Shown: positions 37,561-51,191, numbered from the stretch's first letter. The stretch is DNA of 64,000 bases from Lithospermum erythrorhizon (GCA_019722365.1 JADFUC010001453.1:2170001-2234000), one strand, 5' to 3'. Numbers and translations are program-made. Notes: generated by a model not told the origin, from the sequence alone.

Positions 37561-38689
37561 CAAGACAAGGAGGAGTTAATGAATATAGAAGCAGAAACGG
37601 GCGGTAATCGAGGTTGGTATCGAATAGGTGACCACCAGACATCGCCTGGCCCAACTGATGATTACACACATGTTGGAGTGAAGCCAAGAACTGGTCATGG
37701 ACTCAGGTACAACCCCGGTGGAACAAACCGAGGTCCCATGTTTAAAACTAAAGATGTGACAAAAGTTACAAAAGAACCCAAAATTTCCAGGACTAGCCCC
37801 AAGGGGAAGATCCCTGAGGAGATAGAACGGTGGCGAGGCAACTCTCAGAGCCAATATATTACGTATAATTCAAGAATAACGGTACTTGTAAGAGCGATGC
37901 CTGCATGCCCGACAAGACGCCGCCGAAACCCCAGAGGTCTCTCTCCCTCCCCAACCGAAGAGGACCAAAGCAATTCGCTATTGGTGAGTATCACAAGGAC
38001 TGGGTCATTAACCGGCGATTGCTTCGAGTTTTGAAGGTCAAATAGAGAAACTCATTGGGCGAGGCATCTAGTTCAAGAGAACACTCCTCAAGAACGGCTG
38101 CACTCACCTCGAGAACGGGAAAAGCAAAGGAGCCGAAGCCTGGCATGAAAATGTGTGCTTATTGAGCCATTTCGAGGATTATGTGAGGAGGAGATATACC
38201 TTTAGTTCCCGAAAGAAATATGCTCGAAAGGTCAGCAGATAAAGTTCACAAATTAACAATTGCCACGAGTATAAGGCGGATAAAATTCCTCCTCCAAGAG
38301 GAGTTGCTGGAGGGGATCGACACCTCACGCATGATCTCGCTATCAATCGCCTAGTAATTGCAAAAATTTTGGTGGCGCAATGTCAGAATACGTGGAATTC
38401 CGCGATATCTGTACTCAGTGGCGACGATCGTCAAGTTAAGCTGAACCTTTAAACCCGCCTGCACGCCTCACGGGTTTACAGACACTCAGTATATCCTGTG
38501 GGGATAGCAGATCTGGATCTTACCGTGGGAGAAGCCCCAAGAACTGCGACTATAAGAGCTTCCTTCACGGTTGTTGATATATCCGAATTCTTTTCATAAT
38601 AGGCTCATCGGCGACCAATCCTCGAGCTCAGAGCAATCATTTCTCCGCCTCCATTCAAGATGAAATTTCCAACCATCGAGGAGCCGGGT

Positions 38690-39740
38690 GAGGAGTCGAG
38701 GACCGTAAGAGTTCGGTGCATTGCTATCACCATCCGCATTTCACGAGGAAGTTCCTCGAGAACCACTCGAATAGAGAAGACATCGGGAAGAATCCTCAGA
38801 AATAATGAGTGCAAATACTCCCAATAAAGCTCTGACAACTCCCCAGAAGAAAGTGGAGAGTCAAGGCGGATTTCAACATGAAGAACTCGAGGTTGTCTCC
38901 TAAGGGAAAATAACCCGAGAAAACAACCGGATAGATCACAAATTGAAACCACGAGCACGAAGTCCGTTGGATAAAACTCCCGCAAAAGTACGTAAGAGGT
39001 CTTCGATGACCCCAAAGACATGCTCGAAATACCAAAATATCCCTACACCAATTATATGTTGACCCTTCCATAAGCCCGTCAAGCAAAAGAAGAAGAATTT
39101 CTACGAAGAAAAAGAATCAAGCTATCCGAGAAGAAGTTGGACGAATCCGACGGGCGTAGAGGCTTATCCGAGAACTACAATTCACCGAGTGGATTGAAGC
39201 ACGTTGTCACGGTCAAGAAATCTAATGAAAGGATAATGCATCGACTTCACCAACCTCAATAAAGCTTGCCCCAAAGACTACTTCCTCTTACCTTGTTTGG
39301 AAAGATTGGTAGATGGGAGTGCGGGGTATGAGGTTTTTGACTTCCTAGATACTTCCCGATGGTATCATCAAATACTTTTGTAAAAAGCCGACCAAGAAAA
39401 ACCACCTTTATCACGGAATACTGGTTGTACCGGCCGATAATACCTCGGTTGAAAAATGCTAGGCAACATATCAAAGATTTGTGAACCGATCCTCGGAGCA
39501 AATTAAGTAAACATGGAAATCTATGTGGATGATATGTTGATCAAAAGCAATAAAAAGGAGGAGCATTTATAGAACCTGGGGGAGACCTTGAAAAGATTAA
39601 AGGCAAGTCAGTTAAGGATTAACCCCCGAGAAGTTAATTCATTCAGCGACTCGGGAAATTTTTGGGGTTCATGATAAGTGAGCGAGGCATATAACCTAAT
39701 CCCGAGAAAATGGAGGCCATAGTACAAATGCAAGCTCCGA
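38690..39740 (+). pseudogene. Gypsy reverse transcriptase remnant
   Basis: Recognisable blocks include IDFTNLNKACPKDYF at about 39240-39285, GSAGYEVFDFLDTSRWYHQI just after, and the catalytic YVDDML at about 39520. A damaged FLGFM-like block (FWGFM) is at 39650. The two aspartates of the YVDD box survive, but several stops and frameshifts interrupt the reading. Confidence 0.85.
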
Positions 39741-40029
39741 CTTTATAATGGAAGTCACAGGACGGGGGTGTCTCAGGGTTTCAATCGACCATATCTCAAC
39801 CGAGATGTAGAACCTACCCTCTTTTCCGAAAAACTAAGACAGCCTCCCAAGAAGAATCTAAGTGATTTAAGAACGGACAAAGCTAATTTAATTAAAAGAA
39901 TACCGAGACCCCAAAAATATTGAATGTAATCTCGGCGAGTGAGGAATTACAAGCTTATACTTAGTCAGATCCTAGTGGGTAAAAGCAGCTGCTGCTTCAT
40001 AAGAGAAGAGGATTAAAATCCGTAAGCCC

Positions 40030-40560
40030 ATCTACCATGCGAGCCGTGCTTCACGGACCCGAAGAGAGCTACCCCTAATTGACAAGTTCATGCTGGCTCT
40101 GGTTACCTCGTGGCTGAAAAGTTCTCGTTGCCTACTTTGAAAACCACCCTATAAGTGTGGTCACAGAGCAGCCGCTAAAAGAATACTTTCCAACTCCAAG
40201 ACAAACGGAAGGCTCACGGGCGGTAGAACTAAGTGAGTTTCGAGATCACTCTTCCACCTAGAATCGAATAAAGCCTGCCTGGGCCATTTCACATCAAACG
40301 TGCCCCGACCGAGTCGTAGTGAGGACTCGAAATCAGTGCTAACGCCTCGTGAGAGGCCCGTAACGTTTATAATGCGGATGTGAGCCAAAGAACTGAAGCA
40401 AGTGTGTGTGTGGATCTTAATTCAGGGACCGGAGGGGGCAATTTTCGAATATGCGTTAAGATTCCAGTTCAACGCCACCAATAACGAAGCTGAATATGAA
40501 GCCATGGTGACGGGGTTATTGCTAAATTCGAAGTTCAGGGTAACCCCGAATCCTGGTAAA
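40030..40560 (+). pseudogene. Two RNase H remnants of the gypsy element
   Basis: YFENHPISVVTEQPLK (near 40130-40180) is the tail of the RT-linked RNase H. EYALRFQFNATNNEAEYEAM (near 40450-40510) is the separate plant/archaeal-type RNase H. The pair supports Tat-lineage assignment. Confidence 0.75.
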
Positions 40561-41169
40561 AGGGGATTCTTGGGCTAGTGATTGAACAACCGTGGGAGAC
40601 CACGAGTCAAGAACGAGAACCTGAGGAAGTATCACTCTATGCCACGAACATAGTCTCAAAGTTTGACTACGTGGTTTTCGAAAGCATATACCTTGAGGAG
40701 AAAAACGAACATGCCGACCATCTATCTCGGCCGCTCACTCTCTACTATAAGGATATTCTCAAGGAGTTCATATCGAACATCGAAAAGCCCATTCCATGAA
40801 GTTAGTATTAATTACTGTACCCCGCCAAGGAGTACAGGGAAGATCAAGCAATTCCCATAGTCAAGTTTTTAAACACTGAGTAGCTTGCCCGAGACGCGTC
40901 GAGGCTAGGAAATTGCAAACGTATTATAAATTCCAAATGTTCCAAGGGAGTTGTATAAAACTTCCCATCTGGACCCTCGATATCTGCATCCCTCAAGATA
41001 AATCAACAAACTCTCGCTTGAAGTCCATGAGGCGCATCGCATCATATAGGGGGAAAATCCTTGGCCCTAAAGATTACCGAGTGGGTTATTTCACCACACT
41101 CATGAACGACCCCTAGAGTAGGTAAAAGGTGCGATTCTGCCAAAAGACGGCGTACCCCAAGACAACCTA

Positions 41170-41460
41170 CGGCGGAAATGACTCTCGGGTCCTTGTCCCA
41201 TACCGCTTGCACATGGGGCATCGATTCAAGGGATTAATTTGCAGTTCTACAACCAAATACAAAGATGCGGTTGTAGCTGTGGACTATTTCAGTAAATGGG
41301 TAGAAGTCATGCCCCTAAGGAACACTACTGCCGAAGATATTGAAGAGTTCATATGGAAGAACATCATTACTCGCTATGGGATACCAAAGATATTGGTATC
41401 CGATAACGGTCCTCGCCTGACAATCCCTACTCCGGGACACGTAAACGACTCAGGATAGAA
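41170..41460 (+). pseudogene. Gypsy integrase core remnant
   Basis: Contains KDAVVAVDYFSKWVEVMPL, EEFIWKNIITRYGIPKILVS and DNGP, the integrase core with its first two acidic residues (VDYF and SDNG). The frame ends soon after, before the third acidic residue. Confidence 0.85.
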
Positions 41461-41744
41461 CACCGCTTTGCACCAAGATGCTAATTCCCCACCAAGAGAC
41501 AGTAAGCCGCTTAACATGACCATTTTTAAAGGAATAAAGAAAATATCCTAGAGTCACGAGCTTAAATGGTACTATGAGTCTCTACTTGAAGTTCTCTAAT
41601 GGAAATACCATGGATATATGAGTATAAATACAAACTACAATCCTTCCAGGATCTTAAAGTGCATACTACATTATTAAACAAAAACATATATTTTACAATA
41701 TATGAATAAACGTAGTACCATATCAGCCGGGAGTAAATTCCACT

Positions 41745-42584
41745 AAAGTTCCAATAATTTGATTTGACTTTCCTTCAGCCTTGTCAGAATATCAATCGTA
41801 TGATATCTCTAGTTGGTCCACACCAGGAGAGGTTGAATCAAGAACCGATTTATGCTAGTAAACAAGGATGAACAAAAACCAAAAACTCCAAGAAAAATTC
41901 TTGGAGAATTTCGGCCAGGGGGCGGCTACTTTAGGTTTTTGATGAAAAAAGATTTACAAAACTCTTACGCCAGAAACCTAAAGTTTCCCCGTTTTATATA
42001 TGGCTAGGTTAAAACAAGTCCGATAAGCAACCCGTTAAGTATTAGCTTGACTCGTTAACTCTATTAGTTCGTTAAGACACTAATGAGTTGCTAATGAGTT
42101 GAACTATTTAATTAGCTTAATTAAATAGTAATGAGTCAATATCAATAATCTTTCAAGTTATTGATAAATACTAAAATTACTCGAACCAATTAAATAACTA
42201 TTTAATTGATTCTATTTGTTCAATTCCGATATTCTACATGAAATGAGAACTCCTTGTAATCGAAATACATTTCTCAATTATACAGCTTCTCTTTAATTTC
42301 ACATGAAATATAACTCAACGTCATCAGACAAGGTGACCTTCTAGGCTCGGGGAGTAGTTGTATAACAATAATAATTGACCAATTACTATTATTATAACGA
42401 CACGAGTAAGATCTTAGCACGCTCATAACCCCTTAAATTATCATGAACCTACACCAAGAATATACAATTACCAAGTTGAAACACTAAGTTCTCGATAATC
42501 ACATTTAACCTAACTGCAAATGAATCGATACACAATTGTCGCAACGGGTATAATAAATGGAATCAATTTCATTGATTTCAAACA
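41745..42584 (-). mobile_element. Copia-like solo LTR inside the gypsy element
   Basis: A more AT-rich block interrupts the gypsy region. On the minus strand it begins TGTTTGAAATCAATG, has GGGGTTATGAGCG and a TATA-like CATATATAAAACGGGG. The part after the TATA box reads like the R/U5 region of the copia LTRs elsewhere in the window. No interior or second LTR was found. The left boundary and target duplication are uncertain. Confidence 0.5.
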
Positions 42585-42599
42585 TCTCCGGTCCTACTC

Positions 42600-43195
42600 G
42601 AACCACTCCTCCAATGCCACGTGGGAGACCCCTTTAGCCTAGGTATCTCTGGGCAAAAGCCGCTTTTGCCTATGTGAGGTTTGTCTACCCAATATCCGAT
42701 AGCTTTGCTTCAAAGAAGAGGAAAATGGAGAGTAGATGAGAGAATGCCTCAACTTCACAGATGAATTAAGAGATAATGTACTTATACCTAATACGTAGGT
42801 ATAAACAGTTGACGACACGACTTACAACCGAAGGGTCGAATCCGCAATTCAAAAGAAGGAGACTCGCGGCTTCTATTGTAAAGCCAAAGAAACCGTAGAG
42901 GCAAGATGTTCAACCCTAAATGGAAGTGGACCACAGGTAAGAGAAGAGTCAAGGCATCGGTGGACTTATGAACTGTAGAACTCGGGAAAACTGGGCGAAG
43001 CAATACACGGGTACGGGATCTATCTCAAAACATACTACACTTAGTACCGTATGACGAATTCCACTCTTTGTAAACAAACTTGGAGATAAAAGTTTGACGT
43101 AAGACGAGTATGCCTTTGAAAATAAAGAAATCTTTGAGCAACGAGAATTCATTAAATAAAGAAAGAAAACTGAAAGTGAATAAGATCACCTAGTC
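42600..43195. other. Gypsy 3' non-coding region
   Basis: Base composition like the flanking gypsy DNA, but no domain is recognisable on either strand. Confidence 0.4.
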
Positions 43196-43206
43196 TCTCT
43201 CTGAGG

Positions 43207-43647
43207 AAAACCCGCATGTAATTAGATTTATCACTGAGGTCCTCAAGTAATCAGATCACCCGGGGTCAAATGAATAAGATCATTCAACCTTTATTAACTT
43301 AAAGGGAAACCCGAGTGAATTAGATCACTCAGGTCCTCGGGTGAATCAGATCACCCGGGGTCGAATGAATAAGATCATTCAACCTTTATTAACTTAAAAG
43401 GGAAACCCGAGTGAATTAGGGATCACTTCAGGTCCTCGTAATCAGATTTATTCGGGTCGAATAATGAATAAGATCATTCAACCATTTATTAACTTAAAGG
43501 GAAACCCGAAAGAATTAGATCACTGTGGTCCTCGGTGATCACCCGGCCGAATGAATAAGATCATTCAACCTTTTATTAACTTAGTGGAAACCCGAAAGTG
43601 AATTAGATCATCATGTCCTCGGGCGAATCGATCACCCGGGTTATGGA
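43207..43647. repeat. ~97-bp tandem array, 4.6 copies
   Basis: Units starting AAACCCG at about 43207, 43307, 43404, 43502 and 43589 share GAATTAGATCACT, GGTCCTCGGGTGAATCAGATC and GAATGAATAAGATCATTCAACC. Copies differ by small indels. Each unit contains an inner inverted repeat, GAATGAATAAGATCATTC. The array lies at the 3' side of the gypsy element. Confidence 0.85.
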
Positions 43648-44239
43648 AAATCGGGTACAAACTACCCGTGTACCCAGGAAGGAAACACTAGTTACAACTA
43701 TCACTTAAGTCATTTCAAAGAGAGAGTGATTTGATAGGACAAGCGTGTTATGTTATTACAAATAACATTTATGCTAAGTAATAGATAATAGAATGGGGGA
43801 GCGATGAAATAAAAGATAAAGAGAAGATTAAATAAAATTGCAAAAAAGTGCATAGGCCATTACTAATCATAAAGTTACAAAGTAATGACACCCGCATTCA
43901 ATGGCGAGCCTCGCAGGAACATAAAATAAAATTTATAATGAACAAAGGCCGAAGTCTTCTTCAATCCTCCCCGAGGTCAATATCACTCTCAGCACCAGAT
44001 GACTCGCTTTCTTCAGGATCCAATTGCAGGATCACATACTCTTTCCCGGGCGTTCTTCCACGAATCCTCGAAAGATGGTATGAACACCATCGAATCTCTC
44101 AGATCTTCGACTATAAGTCTTCATTATGGAGTATATTAAAGGCTATCCACAGCGACGTTCTTGTAATTCGACCATCCTTAAAGAAGCAGACTTTCGAGGA
44201 GGTCTCATCTTCAACTCTTCTAAGGCCCCGATAGCATGT

Positions 44240-45772
44240 AATGTTTTCATAATTTTTAAGTTTTGTTGGTTGAGCTTTAAAAAAAATTGACTATTGAAAA
44301 TATCGAACAATCTCTGTAGATGGATTTAGTATGTAGTATTCATAATTTAGTGGTTAAGTTCTTAATAATTTTGACTATTGAAAAAAAATTGAACAACCTT
44401 TTAGAGATGGAGGTAGTATATAATATTCATAAATTTAAAATTTTTTTGGTTGAGATTTAAACAATTTTGATTATTGGACGCAAGGTTACTAAGGCTGCTT
44501 TTGTTATACGTAATTTCTTTCTTATAATTATAAAATGTAACAAAAGATTGTGTTGAAGATATAAAATTATCTAATAAATAAACTTTTATAAATTCTAAAG
44601 AGTCATTTACATAAACCTGTGGAATCATCACAATCTAAAATATCATTTGTCTATTTTAACTCTTTATTACTGTATGTAAATATCAATAGTCATATTCAAC
44701 AGGCGGAACAATCCATTAAGAAAATTTTAGAATTGTAAATTAATATCATTATCTTGGTTATATATACTACCCTTCATTTCCAATGTTAAAATGCTAAAAA
44801 TAATATTAACGAAATAAGAGATAATAGTAACGGATCATCAAACCAACTAATAATATTATTCTTTAGGGATATTATTATAATGTTCTTGGTTTATATTTGA
44901 ATACATAATCGAGAAGACTGATAACCTTACTAATATAACATCATTATTAGATTTGAGAAAGTTCATAATTAATTTTGGATGCAATAAAACAATTATATGA
45001 TTTTATATTATTTTATGTTAATTATGTATAATAGTTCTTAATTTAGACAATAAAATGGCTAGAGAAGATATTAAAGGATAATAGAAAAATAAAATCAGGA
45101 ACATATATCTAACATTTGAATGAAGAAAAACTATTACCGTAAATAATATATCGCTTTTGGGCAACAATTAACTTAGAAAAGTAATATCTGCTTTTAGCTG
45201 TGAGCCATGAAAAAATTGAGGACACCAAATTCTCTCCCAACATCGAAGACGTGGAGTTGCTAAAAATAATGACAATAACTAGACATATGAGAGTAAGATG
45301 AAACACTGGCAAAAGAACTAAAACATGACAATATGAAAATTCATCGTGATAAAAGTCAAACTCAAACTAATAGAAACGGGAGGAATAAGGATACACAAGG
45401 TAAAAAAATGGTTCAACCAACAAAGGTCTAGTAAAGACAAACATCAAGAACCGAATTATGTAGTCAATCGATCTCTTGACATTTATGATGTTGTGAAATT
45501 ACACATGCCACTTATAAAGAAATAACAGTTTTGATTAAATTATTCGAGTATGAAAATTAAATTTTTAGATAATGAAGTTTGAAATAGGTAGATGATATTT
45601 TCAATTTTGATGATTTAATAATTTAATGAAAATTATTCTTAGAATTTACAACAAGTTGATTTATTAGACAACGTTGTTTTTCTATTGCAATTTTTTATTA
45701 ATGTCTATAATTATCACAAAGAAACCACGTGCAACAAAATTATCACGTGCAACGCACGTCCCTTTTTACTAG
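44240..45772 (+). mobile_element. Helitron-like element fragment with intact 3' end
   Basis: Ends with a perfect 6-bp stem and 3-base loop (ACGTGC-AAC-GCACGT, 45745-45759), then CCCTTTTTACTAG before a T at 45773. A short hairpin about 10 bases before CTRR-T is the Helitron 3' signature. The upstream sequence, including TTGACTATTGAAAA repeats near 44280-44470, is shared with the neighbouring element. Its 5' end is not resolved. No Rep/helicase coding is present. Confidence 0.65.
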
Positions 45773-46264
45773 TATATATATAAAACACGAGTTGTCTTAA
45801 GAGTTGTCTCTTTTTCGTGATTGAACGGACTAAAATACCCTTAATGAAGGGTATAATTGTATTTTGATCAATTTTAATTAAAATAAAAAACTACAAATAC
45901 AATTCTTATAATATAGGATTCTACATGCAAATAGAATTATTTTATTGTAGTGACTCTATTACAAGTTGTATATGGTATGAAATTAGAGAACTCTACTTAA
46001 TAAAATTATTAAGTTTGATACAAAATTAGTACATTATTTTTACTTGAATAATCAAAAGTATTATGTTAAGAATAATTCTGGGTTAAAAATATGATGAAAA
46101 ATATTTTTAATATACGATGAAAAATATTTAAAGTATTAAAATATTTAACGCAATTTACTAAAAATATTATGTAAATTGTTATTTAAATCAACGTTATGTA
46201 TATAAATGATGACAAAATTTGTTAATTTGATCATTAAAAATTAATCTAGACAATATTTCTCTAA

Positions 46265-46880
46265 TAATAATTTGTTAATTTTGACTATCAAAAATCTTTT
46301 GTGTAATGGCGTAATAAGTATATAGTAATCATAATTGTGACTATTGAAAAGAAAAATTGAACGATCTTTTAGAGAACGATGTCATATTTAGTATTTATAA
46401 ATTTTGAATTTTGTTGAGTTTTAAATAATTTTAACTATTGAAAGACACAACATTTTAGATCAAAGGTATGTAGTCTCTATAATTTTTAGTTTGTCGATTG
46501 AGTTTTAAATAATTTGACTATTGAACAAGAAAATTGAACGATCTTCGAGATGGATGAAATTTAGCTTTATAAATTTTAAATTTTGATTGTTGACTTTTAA
46601 ATAATTTTAACTATTCAAAAGAAAATCAATTAACCTTTACGTAGACGGAGGTACTATGATGTTTCTCTACAATTTCTAAGTTTTTTGATTTGCTTTAAAA
46701 AAATTCTATTGAATAAAATTGAACAACCTTTTTGTAGATGGAGGTAGTATATAATATTCATAATTTTGAAATTTTGTTGGTTAAGCTTTAAATAATTTTT
46801 GATTATTTGAAAAAGAAAATTTTACGATCTTTTGTATAAATTTAGTACGTAGTATTCATAACTTTTATATTTAAACTATT
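46265..46880. repeat. Degenerate ~95-bp repeat array
   Basis: About six diverged copies of a unit containing TAAATAATTTTGACTATTGAA, GAAAATTGAACGATCTTTT, TAGATGGAGG and TAGTATTCATAA. Two more copies lie at 44240-44470 in the adjacent element. Confidence 0.7.
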
Positions 46881-47592
46881 TGAAAAATTATATTATTTTA
46901 TTTAGTTAGATTTCAAAAGATATAGGGTCAAAAAATTATATTGGTTACTTAGATTATCATAATTGTCTTTAGTAGATAATAATGTATTAGGTAGTGAATA
47001 TATAAATGTCTTAGATGATCATAATTGTACATTATTCCTATAATGAATAGAAGAATTTGTATCCGAAAAATCATATTATGATCAGACGCATCAACATACT
47101 TCTTTTTAAACAATTTCCTAAACTTGTAACAACAATCAATTGAACATCAAAAGAATATTGAGTCCAAATTTATAAAGGTCGTAACTAATAGAAATTCAAA
47201 CTTGACAATGTTTAAGAATAGCCGTTATACTATATTAAGCGTATAATACTATCAAACTATAATTCTTAGAGAATATAAGGTAAACATATATAATTTTCTC
47301 ATCATCTTATTAACTTATTATTGTCATTGTTTCCAAATCATGTGATTCATTTTTAAACTCAAATGATGTATTTGTCTTACTAACAAAGGGATTTCATTCC
47401 CCTATGTGATTATTCATATCAGGAGCTAAACATACAAAGCTTGACCTTTATCACTCAAGATAACGATAGTTTTACTTTTTATGTCAATAGCATATAATTT
47501 TTACTTATTAGGATATATTTTATTGCTAATATATATGAAATAATAATCATTTAATAGTAACTCTCGACTTGATGTATAATGATTTTATTTTA

Positions 47593-47797
47593 TTTTTCAA
47601 AACTTCATGCTATTTTTGAATTGTTATTATTAGATTTACTTTACTATAAAAATTTAATTATATTTTATACATATTTCATCTTGTTACTTTTATTTTGTTT
47701 TTCAAAACTTCATGCTATTTTTAAATTGTTATTATTAGATTTACTTTACTATAATAATTTAATTATATTTTATACATATTTCATCTTGTATACTTTT
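47593..47797. repeat. 105-bp tandem duplication
   Basis: Two copies start at 47593 and 47698 with TTTTTCAAAACTTCATGC and differ at only a few bases. Because 105 is a multiple of three it yields a repeated 35-residue hydrophobic frame, which I regard as non-coding. Confidence 0.85.
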
Positions 47798-50700
47798 ATA
47801 AAACTATTAATATGTACTACCTTCTAAACTAGGAATAGGTTTAATTATTTTATTAAAATTAAATACATATAATATCAATTATTACATATAAAGTTTTCAT
47901 ATTATATTATGGTATATGTATAATTTGAGAAACACTTTGTTTTAAATTTTGTATTTCAAACAACGACATGGATACTCAGCTTTGTTTTAGATAAGTATTA
48001 GTACAAGTTTTACATTATTGAATTTTCACTAGATATCAAATTAGCTTTTACATTATTTCTTTTGTTTTATCTATATATTGAATATGATGTAAATATAACA
48101 AGATAAAGTAAACTAAAAATAATAAGGGATAACTACTCAAATTAAAACTATCAAGAGAGTAAACAATACATCCAAAATACCAGACATAATAGACAAAGGT
48201 AAAGAATTCACATTTGAAGACATAATTGAAAAGACTTAAACTCCACATTTATAAAATCATTATGAAAACTTAAAATCTACATTTATCTTTGAACGAGTTT
48301 ATAATTAATTCTGGAAGAAATAAAACAATGATATAGATTTCCATATTATTTTCTTTTTAACGATGCATAATTGTTCTTAATTTAGGTAATAAAATTATTG
48401 TGAGAAATACTAAAGATTAACATTGGGCTTGCTTAATATTTTTTAGTCGGTGATAGATTATTAATTTGAAATCAGTATGAGTGAATCACTAAATATAATA
48501 AAAAAATAGAGTGGTACACTAAGAAAAAGATAAGTCGATTAACAAATAAAAAATGATAAATAACAAGAACCTAAAATAGAGTAAATTGATCTTGATAAAG
48601 ATGATGATTTATCGGAAATATCAACTTTACTCAACAAATAAAAAGACAATAGATGGAGAAATTGATGATTTAAGTATGACAATTGATTTTAGATAATAAA
48701 GTCTAAAATATGTAGAGAATATTTATTTATTTCAAGTTTTAGGAATTTATGCTTAAGCATCTTCTTACCTCCTTTATAATATCAGACATCATGTGTCGGT
48801 TGTCAAGATAACTACACATGATCTTCATAATACATAAGATACAATCTTATGGATGCACGAAAGGAGACATGAAGAGGAGGTATACGATCTTTTACTAGCA
48901 AATTGATACTCTTTAAAATATATAAAAGTATATTTATTCGATAATTTTATTTTTCTACTACAATTTTACAAGCATTTTATAATTATAATAATAAAATTAC
49001 GATAATAAGTATAACAATGAAATCTCTGTAAACTATAATTTGTACAAGCTTTTTGTCACTTTAATTAAAAAATCAAAGAATGGGCTTCATTATTAATGTC
49101 AAACCGAAACTATACCTTGCAAATAAAATATAAATTGACGATACACATTCATACAGAGTTTGATAATTTGTCTTCCTAATCGATGTGCATTAGACATGTA
49201 GGTCAGAAAGCAGTATATCGCATCTCTTTTACTTTCCAAAGAAAGACTTTTAAATTTTAAATTTTGATTCTTGATTTTTTTAATTTTTAATTCAATTTTT
49301 TTTTACATATCATATAATATATGACTTAAAATGTATAATACCATACTAATGTTTTCAATATAATTTACTAACATAATAATTCTTTTATTCAAATCAAAGT
49401 TGTGTATATCAATTAGGATTACAAAAATTATAAACATAATCATTAAAAATCAATATAGATATCTTTTTGTTATGGATTGAGGTATTTAAACTACATATGG
49501 AGAACTTCATAATTTTGAGGATATTAAATACGCATGATATAAAAAATAATAATGACATAGATCACAAATCCATAATTATGTGGACACTACATTCTATAAT
49601 AAACATGATAATACCTATGACTTACGACTTGCGTATTAAGTAAATAAAATTACTGAAACACTAAGTAATTCGTTGGTCAATTGTTTTGAATATATCTATC
49701 GATCTTAATTACTTATTAAAATTTGAAGTGTTTAATAAAAATTGATTTTACTAGCTTTTGTTTATATTACAAACAAATTTCTATGGAAGGATTTATTCAT
49801 AAGAAGGATTAAATTTATATATCGATGGATGTAACTTGAAAAATTATAATGTTAATTATGATTTATCCATAATTTATTTCTTTAGTTATTTATTTATCTC
49901 AATCATGAAATATACATAAAGATGAAAAATACAATATTTTTAACCTTTCTAGAATTAAGATTATAATTTACATCAAAGTTGTGTGATCAATTTAGTTTAT
50001 TTATATTGATAGATGTAACTTACAAATTTATAATGTTTAATTACTTATTAGAATCCATCATTGTGACAGAATTAATCTTGAAAATAAATTTTTGTACCAA
50101 ATAAATACTTAAAAACTTGATTCAACGATTTCAGAATATATGTTCCGCTTTAGCTAAGAAAGACAAATACTGATGATAAATTCTCTATCACAAATAAGTG
50201 AAGTTATTAAAAAATATCTATAACAAGACACATGAAGATAAATTACTAACAAAAGAACTAATGCACGACAATACGAAATTATCAAGAAAAAAAGAAAAAC
50301 CCAAACTAATATGAGCTGCAAGAAGAATAGTATACACCAAAAAATAAAAGAGAGGTCAATTAGCAAACAATCAAAAGAGAAAAATAACAAGAACCGGTAA
50401 AATATGATCAATTAATCTCACGAGGATGACGATTAATCCATTAATAACAAGTCGATATCAACTTTCATAACAAAAGATAAAGAATAAGAAGTTTTGATCA
50501 CTTGAGTATGACAACCTAATTTTAAATAAGGAAGCTTAAAACATATAAGATATCTTCGCTTTGATGATTTCATGGGCTTCTAGAAAAAATAATACTTTTA
50601 AAATTTATAAAAGTTTTTCATTACACAATATCAAAAGCCAAAATAAGCAAACTCAAACTAATAACACGCTAAGGAGAAGCAGTACACCTATGAAACAAAA

Positions 50701-50879
50701 TTGAAAAGCAAAGAATGAAAGCAATTATAATTTCATGATTTTAGGAAACTTATTCTCTTTACAATTTACAAAAGTTTATTTTAAGAAAAAAATTATCTAT
50801 TACAATTTTTTTTTACCTAAAAGTTAAGAATCTTAAGAATAAAACTATCACGCAAGTAACGACGCCCCTTTTTACTAGT

Positions 50880-51191
50880 TACCATAAATAGAAGAGGTCC
50901 TCTTTTTTTCATAATTAAGGTATGTGTTTTGGATTGATTTTAAATCTACCAGTTTTGTTATGGGAAATTTATCTCATAAATGAGTGGATTTAAAATTCCT
51001 TGATTTTGTAAAATATCCAAACAACACTTATATATGTGAAGAGTGTATTTAAAATCAACTCCAAATAGGCCCTTAAGGAATTACATTCTGGAAATACAAA
51101 ATTTGCATGACACTACAAGGAAATAAAAGGAAGATAGCTAATCCAAAACAATAGGGGCAAATTTTCACATCTGTATGACTTGAAGTGTTAT
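50880..51191. other. Downstream flank of the NLR gene
   Basis: AT-rich, no gene. It should contain the 3' UTR of the NLR gene on the minus strand. Confidence 0.4.

Larger units (their letters stand above)
36245..43790 (+). mobile_element. Degenerate Ty3/gypsy retrotransposon, Tat-lineage type
   Basis: Less AT-rich than its surroundings and broken by many stops and shifts. Recognisable parts lie in canonical gypsy order on the plus strand: gag (37190-37560), protease to RT linker (38440-38640), RT (38690-39740), RT-linked RNase H (40030-40180), a second plant-type RNase H (40420-40560) and integrase (41170-41460). Two RNase H segments before the integrase are characteristic of the Tat lineage (Ogre/Retand). 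A likely 5' LTR promoter (TATAAATA near 36416) opens it. No intact frame remains, so it cannot move by itself. The right boundary is approximate. Confidence 0.8.
45774..50878 (+). mobile_element. Large non-autonomous Helitron-like element
   Basis: Begins immediately after the preceding Helitron's end with TATATATATAAAACACGAG. It ends with a decayed hairpin (CACGCAAGTAACGACG), CCCCTTTTTACTAG and a T at 50879. The last ~600 bases match the end of the element at 44240-45772 (for example AATAACAAGAACC and the CTTTTTACTAGT tail), so both belong to one family. It is extremely AT-rich, has repeated blocks inside, and shows no Rep or helicase frame. The 5' terminus lacks the usual TC and is inferred from the junction. 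Confidence 0.55.

Noticed and set aside
38605..39086. Minus-strand frames of 138 and 96 residues
   Set aside because: They lie opposite the gypsy protease/RT region, which reads with recognisable motifs on the plus strand.
47579..47827. 82-residue hydrophobic frame with two 35-residue repeats
   Set aside because: It is a 105-bp tandem duplication of AT-rich Helitron DNA whose period happens to keep frame. No start context, domain or codon character supports a gene.
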